From CAVYHX01 sp963768415 (GTDB lineage Bacteria; Pseudomonadota; Gammaproteobacteria; UBA9214), in NCBI GenBank assembly GCA_963768415.1, contig CAVYHX010000026.1:32781-96780 (forward strand): a stretch of DNA of 64,000 bases. Reading direction: 5' to 3'. Numbering within the stretch: position 1 is the stretch's first letter; each line of letters starts with the position of its first letter. The notes below the pieces were generated by a model, which was given only the letters and a program-made list of their open reading frames with translations, was not told where the DNA came from and searched no databases. A program made the position numbers and the translations under genes. Of the stretch, positions 39,847 to 49,452 are shown in pieces.

Positions 39847-40236
39847 ATGAACTACAGGTATGCTGGATGGATGCTCGCTGTTGTCATGTTCTGCAGCGCA
39901 CCGTTTGCACTGGCCCGGGAGCGCGGCCATGACATAGACTTCACGGCATTCGGAAACGATCCCGGCTGGCAACTCGCGCTCACCGGCGCCGGCCACAAGG
40001 TGGAGTTCAGCACCGATGCTGTTGCGCTGGTGTATCGCTATCCGTCACTGGGACCCGTGTTGCGCAGGGACGGTAAAACAAGAATATACATGGTGCCGAA
40101 CAGCAAGCACACATTGAGTGTCCACATCACGCAGTCGCTCTGTCAGGACAGCATCACGGGGAAATCCTACGAGACCAGCGTAACGGTCATGCTTGACGGC
40201 GCCAGCTATCACGGCTGCGGCAGTCCATTCCTCTGA
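39847..40236 (+). CDS. Small secreted protein, COG3650-like
   Basis: 129 residues from ATG 39847. A cleavable signal peptide (residues 1-24, ending ALARE) precedes a compact domain: DFTAFGNDPGWQLAL near the start and a C-terminal CQDSITGKSYETSVTVMLDG with YHGCG. The two late cysteines may form a disulfide. The pattern resembles small uncharacterised envelope proteins (COG3650-like); no activity is known to me. Convergent with msrB. Confidence 0.75.
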   Translation: MNYRYAGWMLAVVMFCSAPFALARERGHDIDFTAFGNDPGWQLALTGAGHKVEFSTDAVALVYRYPSLGPVLRRDGKTRIYMVPNSKHTLSVHITQSLCQDSITGKSYETSVTVMLDGASYHGCGSPFL

Positions 40237-40259
40237 GCCCGGCGCGGCTCAGGCCGGGC
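40237..40259. terminator. Hairpin between convergent genes
   Basis: GCCCGGC / GCCGGGC with a nine-base loop starts right after the stop at 40236, between convergent genes. No T-run on either side, so a weak candidate. Confidence 0.35.
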
Positions 40260-40298
40260 GCCGGGGTGCAGGTGCGGTAGCGCCCGGCTGTCTGATTG

Positions 40299-40901
40299 TT
40301 ACCTGTCAAACAGCGACAGGTATTCACCATAGCCGGCTTTTTCCATATCCTCTTTGGGGATAAAACGCAATGAAGCCGAGTTGATGCAGTAACGCAGCCC
40401 GGTTGGTGCAGGTCCATCTTCAAACACATGCCCGAGATGGGATTCCGCGATGAGACTGCGCAGTTCAGTGCGCTTCATGAAGAAACGCGTGTCGGTATGC
40501 TCCACGATTGCGTTTTTCTCGATTGGCCGGGTAAAACTTGGCCAGCCGGTCCCGGACCTGAATTTGTCAGTAGAGCTGAACAGCGGTTCTCCGGAAACGA
40601 TATCGACGTAGATCCCTGCCTGCTTGTTATCCCAGTACTCATTCTTGAAGGGGCGTTCCGTCGCTTCCTGCTGGGTGACCTCGTACTGTAAGGGCGTCAA
40701 TTGCTTGCGCAGCACTTCATCTGCCGGCTTGACATACTTCCCCTCGCGCTGCGAATGCACCGCGTCCGCCGTCGCCTGCCTGGCCACGTCGGGTGCATGC
40801 GCCTGCGCGGGTGCAGGTTCATCCGCGGTACCGGGTCGCAACAGGAGGACTGCAAGGATGCTGGCAGTCGCGATGAACGCAAGGCGGGTGATTTTGCTCA
40901 T
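40299..40901 (-). CDS. msrB: Periplasmic peptide-methionine (R)-S-oxide reductase
   Basis: 200 residues, ATG at 40901 (MSKITRLAFIATASILA). An N-terminal signal peptide or anchor precedes a complete MsrB domain: EYWDNKQAGIYVDIVSGEPLF, SGTGWPSFTRPI, RTELRSLIAESHLGHVF and the catalytic Cys in GLRYCINSASLRF. The CxxC that binds zinc in most MsrB enzymes is replaced (YVDIVSGEP), so this is a zinc-free form. It would repair oxidised methionine in exported proteins. Confidence 0.93.
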   Translation of the reverse strand: MSKITRLAFIATASILAVLLLRPGTADEPAPAQAHAPDVARQATADAVHSQREGKYVKPADEVLRKQLTPLQYEVTQQEATERPFKNEYWDNKQAGIYVDIVSGEPLFSSTDKFRSGTGWPSFTRPIEKNAIVEHTDTRFFMKRTELRSLIAESHLGHVFEDGPAPTGLRYCINSASLRFIPKEDMEKAGYGEYLSLFDR

Positions 40902-41055
40902 ATTATTTTCACGCGTAATGACCGGGAGATGTTGTGTGTGACCGCCGCGCAAGCATCGAGTTCAGGATATTAGTCAGATATAGTTATAATAAATAATATA
41001 ACCAATGACATATAACTAATATATAGAAACTGCATGAGATAGTGGCAATGCCCCG

Positions 41056-42096
41056 CTATTCAAATGCATAGGGCAGCGGCTGCTGGACAAACGCGGCTCC
41101 GTCAGCTGCGGCGAGGTGGACATCACCGGCATCCGCTGCGCTGATTTGCAGCACTGCCAGCGCTGCCATGCCACCGTCGGGATGGGGTTGTGCGTCGATA
41201 ACGCGGCCAATGGGCTGTTCGTTATCGGTGCTACTGAACAGCGCAGCGCCGGGCAGCGGCACCGTATCGGTCGCGATCCGTCCGAGGTACATGCGCCGTT
41301 TCAGGGTGCCAAGGTATTGCATGCGTGCGACGATTTCCTGCCCCGGATAGCAACCCTTTTTAAAGCTGACGCCGTCGACGAGTTGCAGGTTGGCCATCTG
41401 CGGGACGAATAAATCCGCGGTACCGGCATAGATAGTGGGCATTCCAGCGAGTATCTCCAGCAGGCGCCACGCCGCTGTTCCTGCCGGTGCAGCGCGGACA
41501 TTCAGCGCCTCCCAGAGATTCCTTGCCGCTGCCAGCGAGCTCGCATAGACCTCAAATCGCGGTTTTATACCGGGCACACGCAGCACGGTCAGGTCGCCGG
41601 CATGGAGTGTCTGGTTCTCCTGTTCCGGGACACGACCGGCTACCGCTGCAAGTTCAGCCGCCGCAGTTTCACCGGAGACGCCGATAGCGATGAAATTGTT
41701 ACTGGCATCTTCAAGAGTGACCGCCGCGCGCAGCACGTACATGCGCAAGCGTTGCAGGACGCTATCAAGGGTGTCGGACGGCAGCCGCAGGTAATAATTG
41801 CCGCCGGTTCTGAAAATCCGGGACAGACCGATGATCCGTCCCTTGGGGTTACAGTAGGCACTGAGCTGATGACTGCTGTCATCGACCGCTGACAGGTCAT
41901 TGCTCAATTGCGCCTGCAGGAAACTCGCGCTGTCCGCGCCATGCGCGGCGATCACCCCGAGGTGCGAGAGGTCGGAAAAAACCGTGCCGCTCAATGCGAC
42001 CTCGCATTCACGGGCGGGATTTCCATAATGCAGGGTCTCGTTCGCGCTGAACTCGGCGCCGGCATCGATTAAAAAGGCCTTCCACTTTGACTTCAT
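41056..42096 (-). CDS. ygfZ: YgfZ/GcvT-family folate-dependent Fe-S repair protein
   Basis: 346 residues, ATG at 42096. The family signature is present as VSFKKGCYPGQEIVARMQ, with the functional Cys. The N-terminal half matches the GcvT fold (FSDLSHLGVIAAHGADSASFLQ). YgfZ helps maintain MiaB-type and other Fe-S enzymes using tetrahydrofolate. It is divergent from sdhC, an Fe-S-rich complex, 142 bases away. No lesions. Confidence 0.93.
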   Translation of the reverse strand: MKSKWKAFLIDAGAEFSANETLHYGNPARECEVALSGTVFSDLSHLGVIAAHGADSASFLQAQLSNDLSAVDDSSHQLSAYCNPKGRIIGLSRIFRTGGNYYLRLPSDTLDSVLQRLRMYVLRAAVTLEDASNNFIAIGVSGETAAAELAAVAGRVPEQENQTLHAGDLTVLRVPGIKPRFEVYASSLAAARNLWEALNVRAAPAGTAAWRLLEILAGMPTIYAGTADLFVPQMANLQLVDGVSFKKGCYPGQEIVARMQYLGTLKRRMYLGRIATDTVPLPGAALFSSTDNEQPIGRVIDAQPHPDGGMAALAVLQISAADAGDVHLAAADGAAFVQQPLPYAFE

Positions 42097-42238
42097 ACTG
42101 TACTCCGAATAGTGCACCTTGCTCCGGACTGCAGGCAGCTGCCAGGCGGGCGTCTGCAGGTTCCGGCAACTCTCGAATGCGACTGGTATTTCATCAGGGC
42201 GAATGGTATAAAACGCCCTTGCTGAACTGCACAATTAT

Positions 42239-42619
42239 ATGAATACCCCATCGAAAAATCCCAAATTTCTCAATTTACTGCAGATTCGCATGCCGATCGG
42301 GGCCATGGCTTCGATTGCGCACCGCGCCACGGGTATTCTGCTGTTTCTGGTGCTCCCCGGTGCGATCTACCTGCTGGACCTGTCACTGCGCAGCCCGACT
42401 GATTATGCACAGGCGGTGAGCTGGCTGACATCCCCGCCGGTGCAATTGGTTACCGTTGTTTTCGTCTGGTCACTGGCACATCACTTCCTGGCCGGCATCC
42501 GTTTCCTGCTGATCGACTTCGAGCACGGCGTATCCCGTTCCGCGGCACGCGTCAGCGCCTGGCTGGTCAGCGCCGGCAGTGTGCTGGTGGCCCTGCTTTA
42601 CCTGGCCAGCCTGCTGTGA
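42239..42619 (+). CDS. sdhC: Succinate dehydrogenase cytochrome b556 subunit
   Basis: 126 residues from ATG 42239. Three membrane helices; heme/quinone signature IAHRATGILLFLVLPGAIYLL and the heme-ligand region SLAHHFLAGIRFLLIDFEHG. Anchors SdhAB to the membrane and binds ubiquinone with SdhD. Its stop overlaps the GTG of sdhD. Confidence 0.95.
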   Translation: MNTPSKNPKFLNLLQIRMPIGAMASIAHRATGILLFLVLPGAIYLLDLSLRSPTDYAQAVSWLTSPPVQLVTVVFVWSLAHHFLAGIRFLLIDFEHGVSRSAARVSAWLVSAGSVLVALLYLASLL

Positions 42620-42966
42620 CCCGGTATGCATTCAGTCTGAAGGCCTGGCTGCTGCAGCGCATCAGTGCCGTGTACATGGCACTGTTCATCGTCTACCTGG
42701 TGGTGTATTTCATGCTGCGTGCACCGTCTTCCCACAGTGCCTGGCAGGGCTGGCTGTCGCATCCGGCAGTCAGCGTTGCCAGTGCGGGGTTCCTGCTGGC
42801 CCTGTTGCTGCATGTCTGGATCGGCATGCGTGATGTGGTGCTGGATTACGTGCAGCCGGTTGCGGTCCGGTTGCTGGTGCTGACGCTGATTGCCGTGGTG
42901 CTGATGGGTTGTGGTCTGTGGGGACTGCGGGTCCTGCTGCTGGCTGCGCTTGCCTCGATGCCATGA
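42616..42966 (+). CDS. sdhD: Succinate dehydrogenase membrane anchor subunit
   Basis: 116 residues from GTG 42616 in a GTGA overlap with sdhC. Three helices; N-terminal WLLQRISAVYMALFIVYLV and the heme-ligand histidine in LLLHVWIGMRDVVLDYV. Stop overlaps the sdhA ATG (ATGA). Confidence 0.94.
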   Translation: MTRYAFSLKAWLLQRISAVYMALFIVYLVVYFMLRAPSSHSAWQGWLSHPAVSVASAGFLLALLLHVWIGMRDVVLDYVQPVAVRLLVLTLIAVVLMGCGLWGLRVLLLAALASMP

Positions 42967-44726
42967 ACCTGCCACGCCGCCAGTTTGATACCCTGATTAT
43001 CGGTGCCGGCGGCGGCGGTCTGCGCGCGGCCCTGCAGTTGTCCCAGGCGGATATGCATGTCGCGGTGGTCTCCAAGGTCTTTCCGACCCGCTCCCACACC
43101 GTCGCCGCACAGGGCGGGGTGAATGCCGCCCTGGCGAATGTGCGTCCGGACAACTGGCACTGGCATATGTTCGATACCGTCAAGGGCAGTGATTACCTCG
43201 GCGACCAGGATGCCATTGAATACATGTGCCGCGCGGCGCCCAAGGCGGTCTACGAGCTGGAACACTTCGGGGTGCCGTTTTCACGCCAGGATGACGGCCG
43301 GATCTACCAGCGTCAGTTCGGCGGCCAGAGCATGAATTTCGGCGGTGAGCAGGCGGCCCGGACCTGTGCGGCCGCCGACCGGACCGGGCATGCCATTCTG
43401 CATTCCCTGTATCAGCAAAACATCCGCGCGCGCACTCATTTCTTCGATGAATACTTCGTCGTGGACCTGCTGCGCGATGCGGAAGGCTACATGCTCGGCG
43501 CGCTGGTGCTGAATATCGCCACCAGCGAACCGCTGGTGATCGAGGCCAAGACCACGCTGGTGGCCACGGGTGGCGCCTGCCAGATCTTCCGCACCAATAC
43601 CAATGCCCTGATCAACACGGGCGATGGTATGGCCATGGCCCTGCGCGCCGGCATTCCGCTGCAGGATATGGAGTTCGTCCAGTTCCATCCGACCGGTATC
43701 GCCGGCAAGGGCATGCTGCTCAGTGAAGGCGCGCGCGGGGAGGGCGGTTACCTCGTCAACGGCGAGGGTGAGCGCTTCATGGAACGCTATGCGCCGAATG
43801 CGAAGGACCTGGCCAGCCGTGATGTGGTCAGCCGCGCCATTGCCATCGAGGTGCGCGAAGGCCGTGGCTGCGGACCCAACAAGGATCATGTCCTGTTGCA
43901 GCTGCATCACCTGGATGCCGACATGATACGCAAGCGCCTGCCGGCCATCAGGGACATGGTGCTGACGTTCGCGCATGTCGACCTGTGCGATGCGCCCGCG
44001 CCGGTCTACCCGACGGCGCATTACAGCATGGGCGGGATACCGACCAACCGTTTCGGCGAGGTCGTCGCGCCGGTGGCACACGGCCCGGAGGATGTCGTGC
44101 CCGGTCTGTATGCGGTCGGCGAATGCGCCTGTGTCTCGGTACACGGCGGCAACCGGCTCGGGGGCAATTCGCTGCTCGATATCATCGTCTTCGGACGGGC
44201 CGCCGGTAACCAGATTATCGAGTTCCTCAAGGAGAACCATTACCACCGGACCCTGGATGATGCGCAGCTCGAGCCGGCCCTGCAGCGGCTGGCGCGCTGG
44301 GAGCAGCGCGGTGACGGGGAATCGGTCAGTGGCCTGCGGGAGGCGCTGACGCGCACCATGGAAGAACACTGCGGCGTCTTCAGGACCGATGAAATACTGC
44401 GCGAAGGGCTGGAGAAGATTACCCGGCTGGAGCAGCGCATGGCCGACGTCCGTATCAGCGACCACAGCAAGGTATTCAATACGGCCCGCATCGAGGCCCT
44501 GGAGCTGGAAAACCTGATGGAGGTGGCACTGGCTACCATTGCCTCGGCGCTGGAGCGCCAGGAAAGCCGTGGCGCGCATTCGCGTATCGACTTTCCGGAG
44601 CGTGACGACGTCAACTGGCTGCGGCACAGCCTGTATCACAAGGCCACGCGCACGGTTGACTACAAACCGGTGCGCATGAAACCGCTGACCGTCGAATCCT
44701 TTCCGCCCAAGCCCCGTACCTATTAG
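42963..44726 (+). CDS. sdhA: Succinate dehydrogenase flavoprotein subunit
   Basis: 587 residues from ATG 42963 (overlapping sdhD). SdhA oxidises succinate to fumarate with covalent FAD. The FAD-linking His is in PTRSHTVAAQGG, GAGGGGLRAAL is the dinucleotide motif, and substrate-site segments QFHPTGIAGKGMLLSEGARG and HYSMGGIPTN are conserved. The end KPVRMKPLTVESFPPKPRTY is the family C-terminus. No lesion despite being inside the lesion-rich part of the window. Confidence 0.97.
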   Translation: MNLPRRQFDTLIIGAGGGGLRAALQLSQADMHVAVVSKVFPTRSHTVAAQGGVNAALANVRPDNWHWHMFDTVKGSDYLGDQDAIEYMCRAAPKAVYELEHFGVPFSRQDDGRIYQRQFGGQSMNFGGEQAARTCAAADRTGHAILHSLYQQNIRARTHFFDEYFVVDLLRDAEGYMLGALVLNIATSEPLVIEAKTTLVATGGACQIFRTNTNALINTGDGMAMALRAGIPLQDMEFVQFHPTGIAGKGMLLSEGARGEGGYLVNGEGERFMERYAPNAKDLASRDVVSRAIAIEVREGRGCGPNKDHVLLQLHHLDADMIRKRLPAIRDMVLTFAHVDLCDAPAPVYPTAHYSMGGIPTNRFGEVVAPVAHGPEDVVPGLYAVGECACVSVHGGNRLGGNSLLDIIVFGRAAGNQIIEFLKENHYHRTLDDAQLEPALQRLARWEQRGDGESVSGLREALTRTMEEHCGVFRTDEILREGLEKITRLEQRMADVRISDHSKVFNTARIEALELENLMEVALATIASALERQESRGAHSRIDFPERDDVNWLRHSLYHKATRTVDYKPVRMKPLTVESFPPKPRTY

Positions 44727-44748
44727 CCGGGCGAGCGCAGCGAGAGCC

Positions 44749-45451
44749 ATGAAATTTTCAATCTACCGCTATAACCCGGAAACCGGTGAAGCCCCCGGCA
44801 TGCAGGATTTTGAGCTGGACGATGCGACCCTCGATCGCGAGATGATGTTGCTGGATGCGTTGTTGCTGCTGAAGGCGCAGGACGAGAGTCTGAGCTTCCG
44901 CCGCTCCTGCGGCGAGGGCGTGTGCGGTTCGGACGGCATGAACGTCAACGGCAGCAATCGGCTGGCCTGCATCACGCCGCTGTTCAGCCTCAAGACACCG
45001 ATCAAGGTGCGTCCCATGCCGGGCCTGCCGGTGGTGCGCGACCTGATTGTGGACATGAGCCAGTTCTACAAACAGTATCGCGCAGGTTAAACCCTACCTG
45101 ATCAACAACGATCCGGAGCCGGAGGTCGAACGCCTGCAGTCACCGCAGGAGCGCGAACGGCTGGACGGCCTGTACGAATGCATCCTGTGCGGCTGCTGCT
45201 CCACCTCCTGCCCCTCGTTCTGGTGGAATCCGGACAAGTTTCTCGGGCCGGCGGCCCTGCTGCAGTCCTGGCGCTTCCTGGCCGACAGCCGCGACCAGGC
45301 CACGAGTGAACGGCTCGATAATCTGGAGGGTCCGTTCAAGCTGTTTCGCTGCCATACCATCATGAACTGCGTGGAGGTCTGTCCCAAGGGGCTGAACCCG
45401 ACGCGTGCCATCGGCCGCATCAAGGAGCTGATGGTCAAACGCTCCATCTAG
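44749..45451 (+). CDS. sdhB: Succinate dehydrogenase iron-sulfur subunit (one frameshift)
   Basis: 233 residues after removing one extra base; ATG 44749. All Fe-S ligands are present: the [2Fe-2S] set in RRSCGEGVCGSDGMNVNG, and CILCGCCSTSCP plus CHTIMNCVEVCPKGL for the [4Fe-4S] and [3Fe-4S] centres. The break is at 45085, GCA+G before GTT (Ala either way); read literally the protein would stop before two of its three clusters. Electrons go from SdhA to quinone at SdhCD. Confidence 0.94.
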
Positions 45452-45472
45452 GGCGGGCGACACGTCAAAGGC

Positions 45473-45730
45473 ATGAATGCTGCCGCCGACCCGCTGCGCA
45501 ACCGGCTTGCCTGGCAATGCCGCCGCGGTATGCGCGAGCTGGATGAACTGCTGAGGATGTTTCTGGAGCAGGGTTATAATGACCTGATGCCCGCTGAACG
45601 CAAGACCTTTGAAGGATTGCTGGAGAACCCGGACGCCGTGCTGCTGGAATGGCTGATGGGCCGCATGATACCCGCTGACATGGAAGTCGCGAAGCTTGTC
45701 GAAAAAATACGCCACACCGCTGCTGCTTGA
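45473..45730 (+). CDS. sdhE: FAD assembly factor SdhE
   Basis: 85 residues from ATG 45473. The functional motif RRGMRELDELL near residue 18 is the SdhE signature needed for attaching FAD to SdhA. Placement directly behind sdhB agrees. The stop overlaps the likely TTG start of the next gene. Confidence 0.94.
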   Translation: MNAAADPLRNRLAWQCRRGMRELDELLRMFLEQGYNDLMPAERKTFEGLLENPDAVLLEWLMGRMIPADMEVAKLVEKIRHTAAA

Positions 45731-46160
45731 GATTACGCCCGTCACGCCTGATGACCGTCTGGCTGGTGTTGACGCATGGTCTTGCCGTGCTGATGTTGCC
45801 TGTGACCGGTGCGCCGGTCCTGCTGCGTGTCATCGTGACGCTGGCCATTCTCTTCTGCCTGCGCCGCGCATACCGATTGCATGCCCGGCGCAGCCATCCC
45901 GCCGCCTGTCGCCGGCTGGTCTGGAAAGCCGGTGACGAGTGCCTGATAACCTGGCGATCAGGCCAACAACAGGTGGCAAAACTGCAGCCAGCGGGCGTTT
46001 GTCATGCCCTGGCTGGTTGTGCTGCAGCTGAAGATTTCTGGCGGAAAATCATGCTCCCTTGCCTTGCTGCCGGACATGCTGGATGCCGGAGGTATTGCGC
46101 CGCCTGCGTGTGCGCCTGATGATCGAATTGCAGCAAAGTCGCAGCACGCAAGCGACCTGA
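45727..46160 (+). CDS. ygfX: YgfX/CptA-like membrane protein (two frameshifts)
   Basis: 143 residues after correction; start TTG 45727 overlapping the sdhE stop (MRLRPSRLMTVWLVLTHGLA), or ATG 45751. Two hydrophobic helices (residues ~9-50) and a C-terminal soluble part (FVMPWLVVLQLK, LALLPDMLDA). Genes of this family follow sdhE in most gammaproteobacteria and were described as membrane toxin CptA; their role is debated. Breaks at 45997 (GGC+G before TTT) and 46088 (GCC+G before GAG) are synonymous alternatives for Gly and Ala. The corrected end is LRRLRVRLMIELQQSRSTQAT-like, as in homologs. Confidence 0.82.
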
Positions 46161-46182
46161 AGCGCAGTATCATGGCGCCATC

Positions 46183-47710
46183 ATGAAGCTGCTCCTGCTG
46201 TTACTGTCATTGCTGTGGCTGACGTCCTGTGCGGATCAGGACGACAGTGTCATCCGTATGGGTCTGGCCAGTGCGCCGGCCAATCTCGATCCGCGCTTTG
46301 CCACGGATGCGACCTCGGCGCGCATCAACCGGCTGCTGTACCGGCGCCTGGTCGACTTCGATGAACAGGTCCGCCCGGTACCGGCACTGGCGGACTGGCA
46401 ACAACTGGCGCCGGCACATTACCGTTTCCGGCTGAAGACCGGCGCGCGCATTATTTCACGACGGCGTTCCGCTAACGGCACAGGATGTCGCCGCGACCTA
46501 CCGGTATATTCTCGACCCCGCGAATGCCTCGCCGCACCGGAGTGCCCTGCGCCTGATCAGGAAAATCGAGGTGCTGGATAACGACACGCTGGATTTTCAT
46601 CTCAACCGGCCGGACCCGCTGTTCCCGGGCTATCTCGTGATCGGTATCCTGCCGGCTACCGGCATTGCGACCGGCCATCCGTTCCATGAACAACCGCTCG
46701 GCAGCGGACCCTTCCGGTTTATTGCCTGGCCTGCGCCGGGCCGGTTGCAGCTTGTGCGGGATGCAGACCGCCAGGTGTTCGAGTTCCTGCGGATCGGTGA
46801 TCCCACCGTGCGGGTGCTCAAGCTGCTGCGCGGCGAGGTGGACCTGCTGCAAAACGACCTGCCGGCCGAGTTGCTGGATTACCTGCAGCAACAACCCGGC
46901 ATTCAGGTCCACCGCGCCGCCGGGAGCAATTTCGCCTACATCGGATTCAACCTGGCGGACCCGGTAACCGGCCGGCTCGAGGTGCGCCGGGCCATTGCCC
47001 ACGCGATCGACCGGCGAGGCCATCATTCGCTATGTGCTCGGTGCCGCCGCCGCGTCCGGCCGCGGCCCTGCTGCCGCCGGACCACTGGGCCGGCAACCCG
47101 GCACTCGCTGGCACCCGGCTTCGATCCGGAACGGGCCCGGGCATTGCTGGCCGCGGCCGGTTATGACGCGGCGCAGCCGCTGCAGGCTGCAGTACAAGAC
47201 CTCGACGGACCCGGTGCGGATCCGCATTGCCACGGTCATCCAGCAGCAACTGGCAGACGTCGGCATCGACCTGCAGCTGTTGAGTTATGACTGGGGCACC
47301 TTCTACGGCGACATCAAGGCCGGGCGCTTCCAGATGTACAGCCTGGCCTGGGTCGGCATCAAGACGCCGGACATCTTTCGCTATGCCTTCTACAGCGACT
47401 CACTGCCACCCGAGGGCGCCAACCGCGGCCGCCTGGCCGATGCGCGCGTGGATCAATTGATCGAGGCGGCGGAACAGGCCGCGACACTGGACATTGCAAG
47501 GTGCAGAGTTACCGCCAGGTGCAGGCCCGCCTGCTGGAACTGCTGCCGTATGTACCGCTCTGGTACGAAGATCATGTCGTCGCCATGCGTGACACGATCA
47601 GCGGTTACCGGCTGGCACTCGATGGCAATTACGATGGGCTGCAGTATGTGCAGCGGGGGCATAAAGGAGAGGGGGATTACACGACACCTGCGTCTAACCC
47701 AATGCTGTAA
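46183..47710 (+). CDS. Orphan peptide-type ABC solute-binding lipoprotein (frameshifts)
   Basis: 507 residues after correction; ATG 46183. Signal peptide with lipobox LTSC (Cys12 by this start), then an SBP_bac_5 domain: SAPANLDPRFATDATSARIN, FHDGVPLTAQDVAATY, LGSGPFRF, RRAIAHAIDR, LQYKTSTDPVRI and the end LPYVPLWYEDHVVAM. No permease or ATPase is adjacent, so it may feed the importer at 31.9-38.5 kb or another. Extra bases at 46453, 47015, 47058, 47119 and 47183 and one missing base at 47497-47498; all are silent third-position cases. Confidence 0.85.
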
Positions 47711-47711
47711 C

Positions 47712-48450
47712 TCATTCAACTTCAGCCGTATCCGCCGGTTTCCCGCTCAGTATCTTCTTGCCGGTAAACATTGCCGATATCAGGTTCCCGCCACCACGCA
47801 GTTCGGTGACCACCACCGCGATGATATGGATCACCGCGAAGACCAGCAGCGTATAGAAGCCGTAGTAGTGCGTGGTGATGAAGGGTTTGCGGAAGGCGCG
47901 CATCGCATCCCAGGCATCCTTGTCAACCATCTCCTTGGCATAGGGCACCAGCGTTGCCGGCTCGACACCCGGTGCGGCGACCCAGCCGGCGATCCAGGCG
48001 CCGATCGGCGGATAGAACAAGTCCGTACCCGCCAGCACCAGTCCGCTGATGGCCTGTGTCAGCAGCAGGAGCAGCAGGAGTGTGACTGCGAGACGGCCGA
48101 GGGGATTGTGCCCGAGGTACTGGCGCGGCTGCGCGCTGCGGAAATCAGCAATATAAGCGCGCACAGCGTTTAGATAGCCGCGCCCGCCGGGCAGGAGCGC
48201 GCGCCAGCGCGCATGTGGCCCGCCGAAAAAGGCCAGGGAAATCCGCCACAGCAGGTTCAGTGCGAACACATAGCCGATCCAGACATGCATCGGTCTTCAG
48301 CAGGATCTTGCCGTCGTTGGTCACGCCGAGCGCCTTGGCGTTGAGGATGGCCACGCCCACGGCAATCAGGCCCAGCATGCACACGACATTGATCCAGTGA
48401 AACCAGCGGACGCCGGCACTCCAGACCGGATAGGCTTTAAGGTCGTTCAT
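47712..48450 (-). CDS. Membrane cytochrome b (Ni/Fe-hydrogenase b-subunit type; one frameshift)
   Basis: 245 residues after removing one extra base; ATG at 48450. Four membrane helices with the histidines expected for two b-hemes: GVRWFHWINVVCML, MHVWIGYVFALNLLW, FITTHYYGFYTLL and VIHIIAVVV. This fold (Cytb561/HyaC type) passes electrons between quinone and a periplasmic partner, often a cytochrome c or hydrogenase; no partner is adjacent here. The break is at 48291 (ACC+G before ATG, Thr either way). Confidence 0.85.
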
Positions 48451-48530
48451 GCGGTGACTCCAATCATTGGCGAGGCCGTGAGTATACAAAAACAGGATTG
48501 CAGCGCCATCGATTTTTAGACACCGGCCGA

Positions 48531-49198
48531 TTAAGTAGATTGTGGCGCCATACATTCCGGATCATTGTGTTTCGGGCTGTTGACCCGCGTGCTCACCGGG
48601 TAGACCTCCATGGCATCGCCCGCCCAGGGCCGCAGCAGGGGACTGAGGCTGGCCGGTTCCTGCAGTTCGGGATCCAGCCACTGCGCGTAATCATCCGGTG
48701 CGATGATCACCGGCATGCGGTCATGCACCGGGCGGATGGTGTCATTGGCCTCCGTCACGATGATGGTGCAGGACTCGATCACCCCGTCATCGCCTTCCCA
48801 GTGCTCCCACAACCCGGCAAAGGCGAACACCCCCTCGGTCTTGCATGCGGATGTAGTAGGGCTGCTTGCCGTCTGGCCGTCTGCCGCCATTCATAAAAAC
48901 CGTCCGCGGGTACCAGGCAGCGGCGCCGCCGAAAGGCCGTGCGATAGGCCGGTTTTTCCGCGACGGTCTCGGCGCGGGCATTGATCATGCGGTAGCTGGT
49001 CTTGGCGTCTTTCGCCCAGCCCGGCAGCAGCCCCCAGCGCAGCTGCACCAGTTCCCGGTGCTGTTCCGCAATACGCACGGCGGCAATCGTCTGCGACGGG
49101 GCGATGTTGTAACTCGCAACCGTCTCCGGCAGGTCCGCGATGCCGAAGTGTTCACCCAGCACGTCGTAGGGGGTGTGTAGCGTAAAGCGTCCGCACAT
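48531..49198 (-). CDS. SRAP-domain (YedK/HMCES) abasic-site protein (two frameshifts)
   Basis: 221 residues after correction; ATG at 49198. SRAP proteins crosslink to abasic sites in single-stranded DNA through Cys2. Visible are MCGRFTLHTP, YNIAPSQTIAAV, RWGLLPGWA, MINARAETVAEKPAYR, RRCLVPADGFYEW and VHDRMPVII (the active-site Cys, Asn, Glu and His). Extra bases at 48874 (GCC+A, Ala either way) and 48843 (ATG+C; Met or Ile). The start codon lies five bases from a MITE whose terminal repeat supplies the only Shine-Dalgarno-like AGGGG. Confidence 0.88.
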
Positions 49199-49202
49199 GG
49201 TC

Positions 49203-49452
49203 AGCCCCTATGTTGCACGAAGGATTCGATTCTCAGGGGCATAGCTGGCAAAGCAGGTTGGGCGATCACCCGAAAAAGCATAGCCGTAGCTATGGTTTGA
49301 GGGGGATCGCCCAAGCTGCAAAGCCAGATTTGGTCTGAAATCGAATAGGCACAAACTGTGATTATCCGCCATGCGTTACTTACATGCGATTGAACTAATT
49401 ATTACCACACATAACCTGATTGAACAGGCCGCCTTCGTGCAACATAGGGGCT
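49203..49452. mobile_element. 250-bp MITE with 21-bp perfect terminal inverted repeats
   Basis: Arms at 49203-49223 and 49432-49452 are exact reverse complements (one strand AGCCCCTATGTTGCACGAAGG). Inside, a second imperfect palindrome (GGGCGATC...GATCGCCC, about 49244-49326) has an apex hairpin CATAG/CTATG. No transposase is encoded, and I see no clear target duplication. It separates the SRAP gene from the 136-aa gene; its right end forms that gene's stop codon. Confidence 0.85.
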
